Of a stretch of DNA of 64,000 bases, positions 1-12,247 are shown in pieces. Source of the stretch: Mycolicibacterium monacense (GTDB lineage Bacteria > Actinomycetota > Actinomycetes > Mycobacteriales > Mycobacteriaceae); NCBI RefSeq assembly GCF_010731575.1, contig NZ_AP022617.1:4340001-4404000 (forward strand), read 5' to 3'. How positions within the stretch are numbered: the first letter of the stretch is position 1; each line of letters begins with the position of its first letter. Made by a program: the position numbers and the translations under genes. Below the pieces are notes generated by a model that did no database searches, was not told where the DNA came from, and worked only from the letters and a program-made list of their open reading frames with translations.

Positions 1-715
1 GCAGCACCGTGCCGACCGCCGCGGCGGCGGCCCCGGCATGCAGGACCGCGGTCACGTCGGCGGGGGTGGCCAGTCCCCCGGCCGCGATGACGGGCAGGCC
101 GACCCGGGTGACCACCGCCCGCACCAGCTCTGTCAGCACGACCGGCGCATCCATCCGGTCGGGGGTGAAGGTGCCGGAGTGGCCGCCGGCGACCGACGCC
201 TGCACGGCGAGCATGTCGACGCCCGCAGCGGCGGCCGCCTCGGCCTCCTGCGGTGAGGTGACGGTCTGCACCACGGTCGTGCCCGCCTTCTGCAGAGCGC
301 GAATGACGTCGCTCGCCGGGAGCCCGAAGGTGAAGCTCACGATCGGCACCGGGTCGGCGCGCAGCAGATCGACCTTCGCGCCGAACGCGTCGTCGTCATC
401 GATCGGATCCGGGGGCAGGGTGAGCCCGAACCGGTCGGCCTCGGGCTGGATGAGCGCTGCGTAGCGGCGGTAGGCCGCGATGTCAATGGGGACCGGGTTC
501 GGCGCGAAGACGTTGACGCCGAACGGGATCGACGCGGCGCGCACCGTCGCGATCTCGGCCTGCAGGGCGTCGGGAGTCTTGTACCCTGCCGCGAGCAGTC
601 CCAGGCTGCCGGCCCGGGCGGCGGCGACCACCATGTCGGTGGTGGTGGCACCGCCCGCCATCGGTGCGGCGATAACCGGAAGTCGGACGCCCAGGGCGCT
701 CAGTGGTGATGTCAT
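1..715 (-). CDS. Nitronate monooxygenase (2-nitropropane dioxygenase family), 3' end missing
   Basis: FMN-dependent enzyme family that oxidises nitronates. The protein begins MTSPLSALGVRLPVIAAPMAGG, the usual family start with the PMAGG flavin loop. It holds the conserved VAGGHSG segment with the family histidine and, near the left edge, AAGGLATPADVTAVL followed by GAAAAAVGT, the phosphate-binding end of the barrel. The gene runs off the left edge, so the C-terminus is not seen. The ATG at 713-715 fits the family start. It is divergent from the SDR gene at 802. Substrate is not known; some relatives act in fatty-acid or enoyl-reductase roles. Confidence 0.88.
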   Translation of the reverse strand, partial: MTSPLSALGVRLPVIAAPMAGGATTTDMVVAAARAGSLGLLAAGYKTPDALQAEIATVRAASIPFGVNVFAPNPVPIDIAAYRRYAALIQPEADRFGLTLPPDPIDDDDAFGAKVDLLRADPVPIVSFTFGLPASDVIRALQKAGTTVVQTVTSPQEAEAAAAAGVDMLAVQASVAGGHSGTFTPDRMDAPVVLTELVRAVVTRVGLPVIAAGGLATPADVTAVLHAGAAAAAVGTVL

Positions 716-801
716 CGATGCTCCTCGCCTGTGATGGTGCCACGGGGAATGTCGTCAGCGCGATCGGCGTTCCCCCGGAAGTCCGAACTGGAGGAGGCGC
801 C

Positions 802-1488
802 ATGAACACCGAAAACGTCGTAGCCCTGGTGAGCGGGGCAAATCGCGGACTGGGTCGGCACTTCGCCGAACAACTCATCGCCCGGGGCGCCAAGGTCTAC
901 GCGGGCGCCCGTAAACCCGAGACCGTCGACCTGCCCGGCGCGATACCGGTGCAACTCGACATCACCGATCCCGAATCCATCAGGCGCGCTGCGGAGTTCG
1001 CAGCCGATGTCAACGTCGTCATCAACAACGCCGGCGTCTCGACGCAATCCACTCTGCTCGACGGATCACTCGACGACATCCGGCTGGAGATGGAGACGCA
1101 CTACTTCGGCACGCTGCAGGTGCTCCGGGCGTTCGCCCCGATCATCGAACGTAACGGCGGAGGGGCCGTCCTCAACGTGCTGTCGGTGTTGTCGTGGTTC
1201 CATCCGCCGACCAGCGGTGCCTACTCGGCCGCGAAGGCCGCGGCCTGGGCGCTGACCGACGCGGTGCGAACAGAGTTGGCGCCAAAGGGAATTCACGTCG
1301 CCGCACTGCACGTCGGCTACATGGACACCGATATGGTCAGCTACATCCCCGCCGACCAGAAGTCCCACCCGGGTGCCATAGCGGAACTCGCGCTCGACGG
1401 TCTGTTCGCCGGTGAGAACGAGATCCTCGGCGACGCGTTGACCCGCGACGTGAAGGCGGCGCTGTCGGGGGCGCCGCGTCAGCGGTAG
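802..1488 (+). CDS. Short-chain dehydrogenase/reductase
   Basis: NAD(P)-dependent oxidoreductase of 228 residues. It shows the Rossmann motif SGANRGLG near residue 11, the NNAG motif, and the catalytic pair in YSAAK after a serine-containing strand. The start is the ATG at 802, preceded by a strong ribosome site GGAGGAGG at about 790; an upstream in-frame start would add 33 residues unlike the family. The 3' end overlaps the convergent SBP56 gene by 10 bases. Substrate cannot be told from sequence. Confidence 0.88.
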   Translation: MNTENVVALVSGANRGLGRHFAEQLIARGAKVYAGARKPETVDLPGAIPVQLDITDPESIRRAAEFAADVNVVINNAGVSTQSTLLDGSLDDIRLEMETHYFGTLQVLRAFAPIIERNGGGAVLNVLSVLSWFHPPTSGAYSAAKAAAWALTDAVRTELAPKGIHVAALHVGYMDTDMVSYIPADQKSHPGAIAELALDGLFAGENEILGDALTRDVKAALSGAPRQR

Positions 1489-2888
1489 CAGTATGAGTCC
1501 GACGAAGCGTCGCCACCCTGCAGCCGGATCTGATGCACCCGCAGGCCGCGGAATTCCTCGCCGTGCGGGAAGAAGCTCTCGTCGATACTCATCCCGCCGT
1601 CGGGATCCGCGTCGAGTTTGACCATCCACGCGCCCACACCGTCGGGGTAGAACTGGTCGTCCCACGCCCCGTACAGCGAGTTGGTGAAGTACACCCGCTT
1701 CCCGTCGCGACTGACTTCGACCATCTGCGGTCCGCCGGCCAGCGGCGTATCGGGCATCGCCGGGTGCGGTGCGCGGTCGACGATGCCGCCGAGCCGCACC
1801 GAACCCACCTGCTTCGGGTTCGCGGGGTCCGACACGTCGAACTGTTTCAATTCCCCGGTGCCCCAGCATGATACGTACAGGAACCGGTCGTCGACCGACA
1901 GGTCGATGTCGCTGATGAGCGGTGGCACCGCGGCGAACGGCTTGAGCGCGGGTGGCAGGAGGTCGGGGTCGGCGGGCTCGGCGGGCACGGTGATGACCTT
2001 CTCGGCCTTCCACTCGTCCCCGTCGCGGAACCAGCGCCAGACCGAGCCGGACAAATCGTCGGTCGATATGACCACGCCGACGAAGCCCCAGGTCGCCTCG
2101 GGATCGTGCGACGGGCGCACCTCCAACACCATCTGGTGCTGGGCGCCCAGGTCGAGGCGCTGCCTGTGTTCACCCTTGGCGAGGTCCCAGAAGTGGATGG
2201 CGTGGCCGTACTTCTGGCCGAGCAACAATTCCGGCACGATGCCGTTCTCGATCATCGAGGGGCTGCCCCACTCGCTCGAGATCAGCACGTTCTGATTGAG
2301 ATGCCACCAGGCGTCGTAGTGGAAGTGCTGCGGTCCGCGGTCGGTCTCCCACGCCCGCAGCACGTCGAATGTCGCGTGGTCGAGCAGAGCGATCCCACCC
2401 GGGCCGTCGTCGTCGCCCTCGCGGCCGCCCAGGCAGGTGAGGAAGACGCCGTCGGGGCCGCAGTGCAGGGTGTGCGGACGCGAGTAGCCCGCCGTCTCGG
2501 AGAGGGTGCTGGCGTCGATCGTCTTGACCAGCGTCGGGTTGCGCGGGTCGGGCCGGGTGTCGAAGACGTGGACACGCGACGATCGCAGACCCGGCACCAA
2601 GAGGTAGCGGCGCTCGAGACCGTGCATGTCGTGGCCCTCGTGTTTGAGGGCGCTGCTGCAGGCATTCCAGCCGAAGTGATGAAGTTCGTCGCCGAGGCCG
2701 GGGACCTCGGTCCAGCCGACCACTCGCCCATAGCGTTCGGAGCCCGGCTTCACGTCGACGACGGTCATCGCATCGTGGTCGTGTGCGGCGCGGTCGAAGG
2801 CCACCACGTACGCGAGGCGCTCGCCCGGAGCGGCTGCCGCGTCGGCAGCGGTGCGGTAGAAAGTCGGATCGATCGATGGATGAGCCAT
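1479..2888 (-). CDS. Selenium-binding protein SBP56 / methanethiol oxidase
   Basis: 469 residues, very close to the family length of about 470. It has the family pattern NACSSALKHEGHDMHG followed by YLLVPGLRSSRVHVFDT, a beta-propeller with many conserved His and Asp residues (HTLHCGPDG, HFHYDAWW, SEWGSP). Bacterial members oxidise methanethiol to formaldehyde, H2S and H2O2 and bind copper; that role is inferred from the family. The ATG at 2886-2888 follows GGAGGTCC and was chosen over an upstream start that adds 37 low-complexity residues. No signal peptide is evident. Confidence 0.9.
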   Translation of the reverse strand: MAHPSIDPTFYRTAADAAAAPGERLAYVVAFDRAAHDHDAMTVVDVKPGSERYGRVVGWTEVPGLGDELHHFGWNACSSALKHEGHDMHGLERRYLLVPGLRSSRVHVFDTRPDPRNPTLVKTIDASTLSETAGYSRPHTLHCGPDGVFLTCLGGREGDDDGPGGIALLDHATFDVLRAWETDRGPQHFHYDAWWHLNQNVLISSEWGSPSMIENGIVPELLLGQKYGHAIHFWDLAKGEHRQRLDLGAQHQMVLEVRPSHDPEATWGFVGVVISTDDLSGSVWRWFRDGDEWKAEKVITVPAEPADPDLLPPALKPFAAVPPLISDIDLSVDDRFLYVSCWGTGELKQFDVSDPANPKQVGSVRLGGIVDRAPHPAMPDTPLAGGPQMVEVSRDGKRVYFTNSLYGAWDDQFYPDGVGAWMVKLDADPDGGMSIDESFFPHGEEFRGLRVHQIRLQGGDASSDSYCYR

Positions 2889-2964
2889 GTCAGGACCTCC
2901 CCAATGGGGTGATCGTAGTCCCGGCCGACACCCGCTGATCCGCGATTGAACCAGCCGACCGGTT

Positions 2965-3876
2965 TTACCCGTTGAGCCCCAGCGCCGCGGCCAGCTCACG
3001 CAGCGCCGGCCGCGGATCGGCCATCGGGTCGTCCCCCAGCACCTGCAGCACCACGTGGTCGGCGCCTGCGTCGAGGTGCGCGGTCACCGAGGCGGCCGCC
3101 GCGTCGACCGACCCCATGCCGACGATCCCGCGGGCCAACCGGTCCGAACCGCCGCGCACCAGATCGGATTCGTCGAATCCCTGACGCAGCCACGAGTTCC
3201 GGTAGTTCGGCAGTCCGCTGTAGACCTCGAGGTGCTGATGCGCGCGGCGCAACTGGTCGGCGTCGTCGCCGCCGATCGCGACGGCCTGCTCGGAGACGAT
3301 CCACTTGTCGGGCCCGAGGATGTCCCGCGTGGTGCGGGTCTGCTCGGGTGTGACGAGGTAGGGGTGGGCGCCGTCGGCGTGGGTGCCCGACAGCTCGATC
3401 ATCTTGGGGCCGAGCGCGGCGAGCAGCCGGGTCGGCCTGGGCGCGCCGGGTTCGATCGCCTCCGACACCGCCGCCATCTTCTCCAGGTAACCGCGCATCG
3501 TCGCCAGCGGTTTCGAGTACGTCCCGCCCATCCCGTGCTCGACGAGCGGTGCGTGGCTGACGCCGAGGCCGAGCACGAAGCGGTTCGGGTGCAGCGCGCC
3601 CAGCGTGCGCCCGCCGGTCTCCGCAGCCGAGGGCAGCCGGATGTGGATGTTCGCGATGCCGGTGCCGATCACGAGCCGGTCGGTGGCGGACAGGAACGCC
3701 GCCGACTGGGTCAGGCACTCCTTGCCCGTCACCTCGGGGATGAACAGCGAGCCGTAGCCGAGCGCCTCGATCTCCCGGGCGACGTCCTGCGCGTCGGTGA
3801 TCGACCAGGTCTCACTGGCCCACCAGACACCGATGCGGGCGGGGAATTCGATGGTCGGCCTGCTGGATTCGCTCAC
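2965..3876 (-). CDS. LLM-class (probably F420-dependent) oxidoreductase
   Basis: 303 residues of the luciferase-like monooxygenase TIM-barrel family. Typical elements are IGVWWASE at the N-terminus, GTGIANIHIRLP, LGLGVSHAPLVE, and the C-terminal VVLQVLGDD. In mycobacteria most members of this type use cofactor F420, so F420 use is inferred. The start is a GTG at 3876. It is followed after about 30 bases by the alpha/beta hydrolase stop region on the upstream side and lies 76 bases downstream of no shared operon partner that explains its substrate. Confidence 0.85.
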   Translation of the reverse strand: MSESSRPTIEFPARIGVWWASETWSITDAQDVAREIEALGYGSLFIPEVTGKECLTQSAAFLSATDRLVIGTGIANIHIRLPSAAETGGRTLGALHPNRFVLGLGVSHAPLVEHGMGGTYSKPLATMRGYLEKMAAVSEAIEPGAPRPTRLLAALGPKMIELSGTHADGAHPYLVTPEQTRTTRDILGPDKWIVSEQAVAIGGDDADQLRRAHQHLEVYSGLPNYRNSWLRQGFDESDLVRGGSDRLARGIVGMGSVDAAAASVTAHLDAGADHVVLQVLGDDPMADPRPALRELAAALGLNG

Positions 3877-3905
3877 CGCCCCAACCTAACCGGGCCGCCA
3901 CGGGC

Positions 3906-4748
3906 TCAGGTGATCGGGTGGGCGTCGAACCACTCCAGCAGCAGGGCGGCGAGTTCGTCGGCGCGTTCCTCGGGCAGCCAGTGCGACGCGCCGGACATGA
4001 TCTCGAAGCGGTACTCGCCGGAGACGTAGCGGGCGGTGTCGTAGGCGCCCTTGGGCAGCAGCGCCGAATCCCGGTCACTCCACACGAACATCGTCGGGAC
4101 CGTGATCTTGCCGCCGGTCGCGCGCGGATCCATGAACGGCATAGCGCGGTACCAGTTGAGGCCGGCGGTCAGCGCACCGGGATCGAGCATCGCGGCGACG
4201 TCGCGTTCGGCGGCAGCCTCGCTCTGGCCCGTGCGGCGCAACGCACCGAGCGCCAGCGCCCCGCGTCGCCGGGTCAGCAGCAGTTCGGGCACATAGGGCA
4301 GCTGGAAGAAGTACATGTACCAGGACGCCAGGCCCTGCCGGCTGGTCGGAATCGACTTGAGGAACGCCGCCGGATGCGGCACCGACACCGGGACCACCGT
4401 GGCGAGCCGCTCGGGCATCTCCGCGGCGACCCCCCACGCGACCGCGGCGCCCCAGTCGTGACCCACGAGATGCACGCGTTCGGCGCCGCTGGCGTCGATC
4501 AGCGCCCCGACGTCGGCGATCAGCTCCGGGATGCGGTAGTCGCGCCGCCGCCGGGGCCGCGCGCCCGGCGAATACCCGCGCTGATTCGGCGCCAGGCAGC
4601 GGTAGCCCTGTGCGGTGAGCCGCTCGATGATGGCGTCCCAGCTGGTGTTGCGCTGCGGGAAACCGTGCAGCAGCACCACAACCGGGCCGTCGGCCGGCCC
4701 CTCGTCCCGCACCTCGAACACCAGGCCGTCGCGCCGGTACTGATCCAT
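3906..4748 (-). CDS. Alpha/beta hydrolase, epoxide-hydrolase type
   Basis: About 280 residues. The oxyanion segment LLHGFPQRNTSW, the nucleophile elbow VGHDWGAAVAW with Asp (not Ser) as nucleophile, the acid in WSDRDSALLP and the histidine in GASHWLPEE make up an epoxide hydrolase or haloalkane dehalogenase triad. MDQYRRDG at 4748 is taken as start; an ATG four codons earlier (4760) would overlap the upstream VWA gene. It sits directly downstream of the cox accessory genes and may be co-transcribed, but a link to CO oxidation is not implied by the family. Confidence 0.85.
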   Translation of the reverse strand: MDQYRRDGLVFEVRDEGPADGPVVVLLHGFPQRNTSWDAIIERLTAQGYRCLAPNQRGYSPGARPRRRRDYRIPELIADVGALIDASGAERVHLVGHDWGAAVAWGVAAEMPERLATVVPVSVPHPAAFLKSIPTSRQGLASWYMYFFQLPYVPELLLTRRRGALALGALRRTGQSEAAAERDVAAMLDPGALTAGLNWYRAMPFMDPRATGGKITVPTMFVWSDRDSALLPKGAYDTARYVSGEYRFEIMSGASHWLPEERADELAALLLEWFDAHPIT

Positions 4749-4753
4749 ACCGC

Positions 4754-6022
4754 TCAGCATGGCATCCGGCGCCGCGCAGCGGGCCGACTTCGCCCGCGGA
4801 CCACCGCCCGGGGCCGGTCACCAGATGCCGAGGATTCGCCGAGCACCTCGAACAGGTCCCGGAGCCCGCTGATCGAGTGGGCCGGCATGAACTCGTCGCA
4901 GAAGGGCAGCGCCGCGGCCATCGAGCCGGCCAGCGGCCGATAGTCGACGTGGGCGGCGCGCGGGTTCAGCCACACCACGCGGTACGCCCGGCGGCGAACC
5001 CGGGCCAGCGCATGGACGAGAACCTCCGGAGCGTCACTGTCCCACCCGTCCGACGCGATGATCACCACCGCCCCGCGCAGGACGGCGCCATGGGGACCCG
5101 ACACCAGTTCCCCGATGCTGCGCCCGACGTGCGTGCCGCCGTAGCGGTCGGCCACGGTCTCGTTGGCCCGGGCCAGCGCCAGCTCCGGCGACCGGTGCGA
5201 GAGCACCGGGGTCAGCCGCGTCAGTGAGGTGGAAAACGCGAACACCTCGGGCCGCAGGCGGTCCCGGCGCATCATCACCGCCCGCATGAGGTGGAGGTAG
5301 ACCGTCGCGTAGGCCTGCATGGAGCGACTGACGTCGCAGACCAACACGATGCGGCGATCCCGCTGCCGTCGACGGGTCCGGGTGAGACGGATGGTCTCCC
5401 ACCCGGTGCCACGGGACGCGCGGACGGTCCGACGGAGGTCGATGCGATCGCCGCGAGGGTGCGGTCGACGGCGAAGGGTCCGGCGGCGCGGCCAGTGGGG
5501 CGCGGCGTCTTCCAGCCACTGGCCGAGCAACCGCAGATCCTCGGGCTCGAACTGGTCGAACGGCTCGTCGGCGCGCGCGGTCATCCCGCTGGGCAGCACG
5601 TCGGGCAGCGTGATGGTGCCTTCCGATCCGGCGGCCGCGCGGATGTTCGTCGGCCGGGTCACCCACGGCAAGCCGTCGACGTCCTCCGGCGGACCCTGTC
5701 CGGGCCGGGCCACGGGACGGGACGGGTCCGGGTCGGCGGACCGGTGTTTCATCGCGAATGGGTCCAGGCCCAGCACCGCATCGGCGAACACCGCCTCGAA
5801 GACGCGGTCGAACGTTTCGAGATCGTCGGCACGGTTGACCAGGGTCAGCCGGGCGGCCCAGTACAACTCGGTGCGACGGCCGGGCCGCAGCGCGCGCATC
5901 GCGTGCACGAATTCCGCGGACCCACTGGCCGATACGACCACCCCGCCGCCGCGCAGCCTCGCGACCAGGGCGACGGCGAACGCCGCCAGGTCGACTCCGC
6001 GCAGCAGCAGGGGTGCGCTCAT
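4754..6022 (-). CDS. CoxE-like von Willebrand factor A protein of the CO dehydrogenase operon
   Basis: 422 residues. The C-terminal half is a VWA domain with the metal-ion site DVSRSM and later T and D positions (GGTHVGRS, ASDGWDSDAPEV). The N-terminal half is the family's helical region, separated by an Arg-rich linker. CoxE proteins work with a MoxR ATPase (CoxD) to build the Mo/Cu centre of CO dehydrogenase. The ATG overlaps the stop of the CoxG gene by four bases (ATGA), so translation is coupled. Equivalent to the VWA gene at the end of the M. tuberculosis cox cluster, from memory. Confidence 0.85.
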   Translation of the reverse strand: MSAPLLLRGVDLAAFAVALVARLRGGGVVVSASGSAEFVHAMRALRPGRRTELYWAARLTLVNRADDLETFDRVFEAVFADAVLGLDPFAMKHRSADPDPSRPVARPGQGPPEDVDGLPWVTRPTNIRAAAGSEGTITLPDVLPSGMTARADEPFDQFEPEDLRLLGQWLEDAAPHWPRRRTLRRRPHPRGDRIDLRRTVRASRGTGWETIRLTRTRRRQRDRRIVLVCDVSRSMQAYATVYLHLMRAVMMRRDRLRPEVFAFSTSLTRLTPVLSHRSPELALARANETVADRYGGTHVGRSIGELVSGPHGAVLRGAVVIIASDGWDSDAPEVLVHALARVRRRAYRVVWLNPRAAHVDYRPLAGSMAAALPFCDEFMPAHSISGLRDLFEVLGESSASGDRPRAVVRGRSRPAARRRMPC

Positions 6023-6687
6023 CGCCGCCGTCGACGCAGCGCCACCAACAGCAGCACCAGGAGCAGCAGCGCGCCGACGGCCGGTGGACCGTACTTCTTG
6101 ACGGCTCCGCCGCCGGCGAGTTCGAGCAGGTCGATGGGCGGCGCCTCGGCCGGCGGGGCCGGCACCACCTGCGGCCTGGGCGCATCGCCGTCACCGCCGG
6201 CGACGGGTGTCGCGACCTCCTGGGCGGCGGCGGGCGGAGTCGCGTCGCCCGCGAGTTTGGCTTCCAGCGACTCGACGAACTGGCCGAGCAGTTTTTCCGA
6301 AACCTGCTGCAGCATGCCGCTGCCGAACTGCGCGAGCTTGCCCACGATCTTCAGATCCGTGTCGACGGTGACGCGGGTGCGGTCCCCGTCGGGATGCAGT
6401 TGCGCGGTGACCGTCGCCGCGGCGTTGCCCGTGCCGCGGGCTTCCTTGCCGCGGCCGTCGATGACCGCGCGGTGCTCGGCGCGGTTCTGCTCGACGAAGT
6501 GCACCTTCCCGTTGAATTCACTGGTCACCGGTCCCACTTTGACTTTGACCTTGCCCATCACGTCGTCGCCGTCGCGTCCGGTCATCGCCGCACCCGGCAT
6601 CAGCGGGATGACCTGCTCGAGGTCGGTCAGCACGTCCCAGGCCTGCTCGATCGGCACACCGACTGTGAATTCATTGGCGATCTTCAT
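6019..6687 (-). CDS. CoxG-like SRPBCC protein, C-terminal membrane anchor
   Basis: 222 residues. Residues 1-145 have the START/SRPBCC pattern of CoxG: FTVGVPIEQAWDVLTDLEQV, PGAAMTG, and the DTDLKIVGKLAQFG segment. A Pro/Ala linker follows, then a hydrophobic segment PAVGALLLLVLLLVAL ending in five arginines, so the protein is probably tail-anchored in the membrane with the domain in the cytoplasm. CoxG is reported to recruit CO dehydrogenase to the membrane. It lies between the MoxR and VWA genes, overlapping the latter by four bases. Confidence 0.87.
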   Translation of the reverse strand: MKIANEFTVGVPIEQAWDVLTDLEQVIPLMPGAAMTGRDGDDVMGKVKVKVGPVTSEFNGKVHFVEQNRAEHRAVIDGRGKEARGTGNAAATVTAQLHPDGDRTRVTVDTDLKIVGKLAQFGSGMLQQVSEKLLGQFVESLEAKLAGDATPPAAAQEVATPVAGGDGDAPRPQVVPAPPAEAPPIDLLELAGGGAVKKYGPPAVGALLLLVLLLVALRRRRR

Positions 6688-6699
6688 CGTCTTCCTTCC

Positions 6700-7590
6700 T
6701 CATGTCCAACTGTGGTCGACGAGCGCATCGCGCAGGACGGCACGATCGTCGGGTGTCTTGGCCAGGGCGCTGAACCCGGCGAGCACGGTGTCGACGGACT
6801 CGACGAGTTCGGCCACCCCCAGGGTGACCAGCGCGGCCACCCAGTCGATCGTCTCCGCGATGCCCGGCGGTTTGTCGAGGTCGAGCTCCCTTGCCGCACC
6901 GACGAATTGGGCGGCCTGCTCGATGAGCGCGGTGGTCGCCCCGGGCACGGTCCGGCGCAGGATGGCCACGGCCCGTTCCGGCTGCGGGTAGTCGATCCAG
7001 TGGTACAGACAGCGCCGCCGCAGGGCGTCGTGCAGGTCGCGGCTGCGGTTGGAGGTGAGCACTGCGATCGGCGGCACGGCGGCGACGAAGGTGCCGATCT
7101 CGGGGACCGTCACACTCGATTCGCCGAGAAATTCGAGCAGGAGTGCTTCGAATTCGTCGTCGGCCCGGTCGATCTCGTCGATCAGCAGCACGGGCGGTGT
7201 CGGGCCGGGGTGCCGCACGCACCGCAGGATGGGCCGGTCGGCCAGGTACTTCTCGGCGTAGAGGTCGGCTTCGGTGATGTGGTCGCCGCGTGCCTCGGCC
7301 AGCCGGATGCTCAGCAGCTGACGCTGATAGTTCCAGTCGTAGAGCGCTTCTCCCGCTGACAGCCCCTCGTAGCACTGCAACCGGATCAGGGGTGCGCCGC
7401 ACACGTCCGCGAGGGTCTTGGCCGCCGTGGTCTTCCCGACACCCGGCTCACCCTCGAGCAGCAGCGGGCGGCCGAGTGTCGTCGCCAGGTAGATCGCAGA
7501 CGCGGTACCGGTGTCGAGCAGGTAGTCCCGCCGGTCGAAACGGGCGATGACGTCGGCGACGTCGGCGAAGAGCGGGTCAGTGGCAGCGAT
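6700..7590 (-). CDS. MoxR-type AAA+ ATPase (CoxD-like), apparent ATC start
   Basis: About 296 residues. Walker A is [12 protein letters not shown], Walker B VLLIDEIDRADDEFEA, sensor 1 VLTSNRSRDLHDALRRR. It is the chaperone-like ATPase that acts with the VWA protein in maturing CO dehydrogenase. No ATG, GTG or TTG lies between the upstream in-frame stop and Walker A; the first GTG, at 7404, falls after Walker A. A Shine-Dalgarno GGAGG (7597-7601 on the complement) sits six bases before an ATC codon at 7590, giving the start IAATDPLFADVADVIARF, which resembles the family N-terminus. The start overlaps the XdhC stop by 14 bases. Confidence 0.8.
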   Translation of the reverse strand: MAATDPLFADVADVIARFDRRDYLLDTGTASAIYLATTLGRPLLLEGEPGVGKTTAAKTLADVCGAPLIRLQCYEGLSAGEALYDWNYQRQLLSIRLAEARGDHITEADLYAEKYLADRPILRCVRHPGPTPPVLLIDEIDRADDEFEALLLEFLGESSVTVPEIGTFVAAVPPIAVLTSNRSRDLHDALRRRCLYHWIDYPQPERAVAILRRTVPGATTALIEQAAQFVGAARELDLDKPPGIAETIDWVAALVTLGVAELVESVDTVLAGFSALAKTPDDRAVLRDALVDHSWT

Positions 7591-8347
7591 GATGGTCCTC
7601 CGCGGCGCCCACCTCGGCGGGATGCGGCGCCGCCGCGTCGACGCGGATGGCCGCGATCAGTTCCGCCGCAATGGAGACCGCGATCTCGGCTGCGGTGCGC
7701 GCCCCGATCGGCAGACCGACCGGGGTGTGCACCCGGGCCCGCTCGGCGGCCGTCAGATGCAGGCCCTCGAGCACGGCGGCGCCGCGCACCCGGCTGGCCA
7801 CCAGGCCGATGTAGCCGACGTCGGCATCGAGCGCGGCGCGGATCATCTCGGCCTCCGGGCCGCCGTGGCTGGCGATCACGACCGCGGTCGCGCCGGCCGG
7901 TTCGCCGGCCGAGCGGGTCACCTCGTATCCCAGGACGGCGCACACCTGGGCCAGCGCCTCGGCGATCGGGGTGTCACCGCAGATCCGCACCAGCGGGGCG
8001 GGCACCTGCGGCACCAGGAAGATCTCCAGCGCTCCGCCGGACAGGCACGGGTTGACCACGACGCACGCACCGGGGGCGTCGGGGAAATGCACGTCTCCGT
8101 CGGGCAATACGCGCAGCAGGACGCTCTGATTCGCCTGGAGCGCCCCGAGCGCCGCCTTGCGCACCGAACTCTGCGCGCACTCGCCGCCGATGAAACCCTC
8201 GATGGTCCCGTCGGACAACAGGATCGCCTCGTCGCCGGGATGCGCCGAGGTCGGCTGCTGGGCCCGCACCACGGTGGCGCGGACGAACGGGATGCGCGTC
8301 TGCAGCAGTTGCTGCGCGCGGTCGTGCATGGTGTCGGCGGACCTCAT
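7577..8347 (-). CDS. XdhC/CoxI family maturation protein (coxL-proximal copy)
   Basis: About 256 residues. The N-terminal XdhC domain has VVRAQQPTSAHPGDEAILLSDG-type residues and the IGGECAQSS motif; the C-terminal half is a Rossmann-like domain (TAVVIASHGGPEAEMI, DVGYIGLVASRVRG). XdhC proteins bind and sulfurate the molybdenum cofactor before insertion into xanthine dehydrogenase family enzymes. The ATG at 8347 lies two bases after the coxL stop, so translation is coupled. This is one of two XdhC genes in the operon. Confidence 0.87.
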   Translation of the reverse strand: MRSADTMHDRAQQLLQTRIPFVRATVVRAQQPTSAHPGDEAILLSDGTIEGFIGGECAQSSVRKAALGALQANQSVLLRVLPDGDVHFPDAPGACVVVNPCLSGGALEIFLVPQVPAPLVRICGDTPIAEALAQVCAVLGYEVTRSAGEPAGATAVVIASHGGPEAEMIRAALDADVGYIGLVASRVRGAAVLEGLHLTAAERARVHTPVGLPIGARTAAEIAVSIAAELIAAIRVDAAAPHPAEVGAAEDHHRCH

Positions 8348-8349
8348 GA

Positions 8350-11312
<2,963 letters not shown>

Positions 11313-11314
11313 AC

Positions 11315-12190
11315 TCAGGCCCTTTCTCGGACGCGCCGCACGGCGGTGCGTAGGTTGCGGACGGTCAGTTCGGACGCGAGATGCCGCTTGTAGTCGGCGC
11401 TGCCCCGCATGTCGGAGTCGGGTGCGCACGCGTCGGCGGCCTGCCGGCCCGCCTCGGCGAAGGCGTCCTCGTCGGCGGTCCGCCCGACCAGTGCCGCGCC
11501 GACGGCGGCCAGTGCGGCGGCATCGGGGTTCACGGCGGTGAGGCCGATTCGGGCGGCGGTGATGGTGTCGCCGTCGAGGGTGACCATGGCGCCCGCGGCG
11601 GTGACCGCCCAATCCCCCACCCGGCGTTCGACTTTCGTGTAGGCGCTCGAGGTGTTGGGCCGCACCGGGATGCGCACCTCGAGCAGAATCTCGTTGTGCG
11701 ACAACGACGTCTCGTACGGCCCTTCGAGGAACTCGTCGATCGGTATCTCGCGCTGCCCGGACGGGCCGCGGGCCACACAGACCGCCCCGAGGGTCTGGCA
11801 CACGGTGGTGAGGTCCTCCGCCGGGTCGGCCTGGCACAGCGACCCGCCCAGCGTGCCGCGGTTGCGGACCACCGGATCGGCGATCATCCGTTCGGCGTCG
11901 GCGAAGATCGGGCACACCTCGGCCAACTCGGCCGACTCCAGGACCTGCCGATGCCGGGTCATGGCACCGATGCGCACGGCCCTGGCGTCGACGGTGATGT
12001 AGCCCAGTTCGCGGGTCAGGTCGTTGATGTCGACCAGGTACTCCGGATTCGCGATCCGCAACTTCATCATCGGCAACAGGCTGTGCCCGCCCGCCACGAT
12101 CATGGCGCCGTCACCGAGCCGGTCCAGCAGGCCGATTGCATGGTCGACGCTGGTGGCTCGTTCGTATTCGAAGGGACCGGGGACCTGCAT
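11315..12190 (-). CDS. coxM: CO dehydrogenase medium (FAD) subunit
   Basis: 291 residues. FAD-binding motifs of the family are visible: IVAGGHSLLPMMKLR near residue 32 and TLGGSLCQADPAEDL near residue 115. It passes electrons from CoxS to the respiratory chain. It is first of the structural genes in the order M-S-L, with two bases between its stop and the coxS start. The upstream gap of 57 bases to the second XdhC gene suggests that gene is part of the same transcript. Confidence 0.93.
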   Translation of the reverse strand: MQVPGPFEYERATSVDHAIGLLDRLGDGAMIVAGGHSLLPMMKLRIANPEYLVDINDLTRELGYITVDARAVRIGAMTRHRQVLESAELAEVCPIFADAERMIADPVVRNRGTLGGSLCQADPAEDLTTVCQTLGAVCVARGPSGQREIPIDEFLEGPYETSLSHNEILLEVRIPVRPNTSSAYTKVERRVGDWAVTAAGAMVTLDGDTITAARIGLTAVNPDAAALAAVGAALVGRTADEDAFAEAGRQAADACAPDSDMRGSADYKRHLASELTVRNLRTAVRRVRERA

Positions 12191-12247
12191 GTGACCGCCC
12201 TCACACTCATCGGGAGGGCTTCAGTCTCGGCCCGCCCGACGCGGGCG

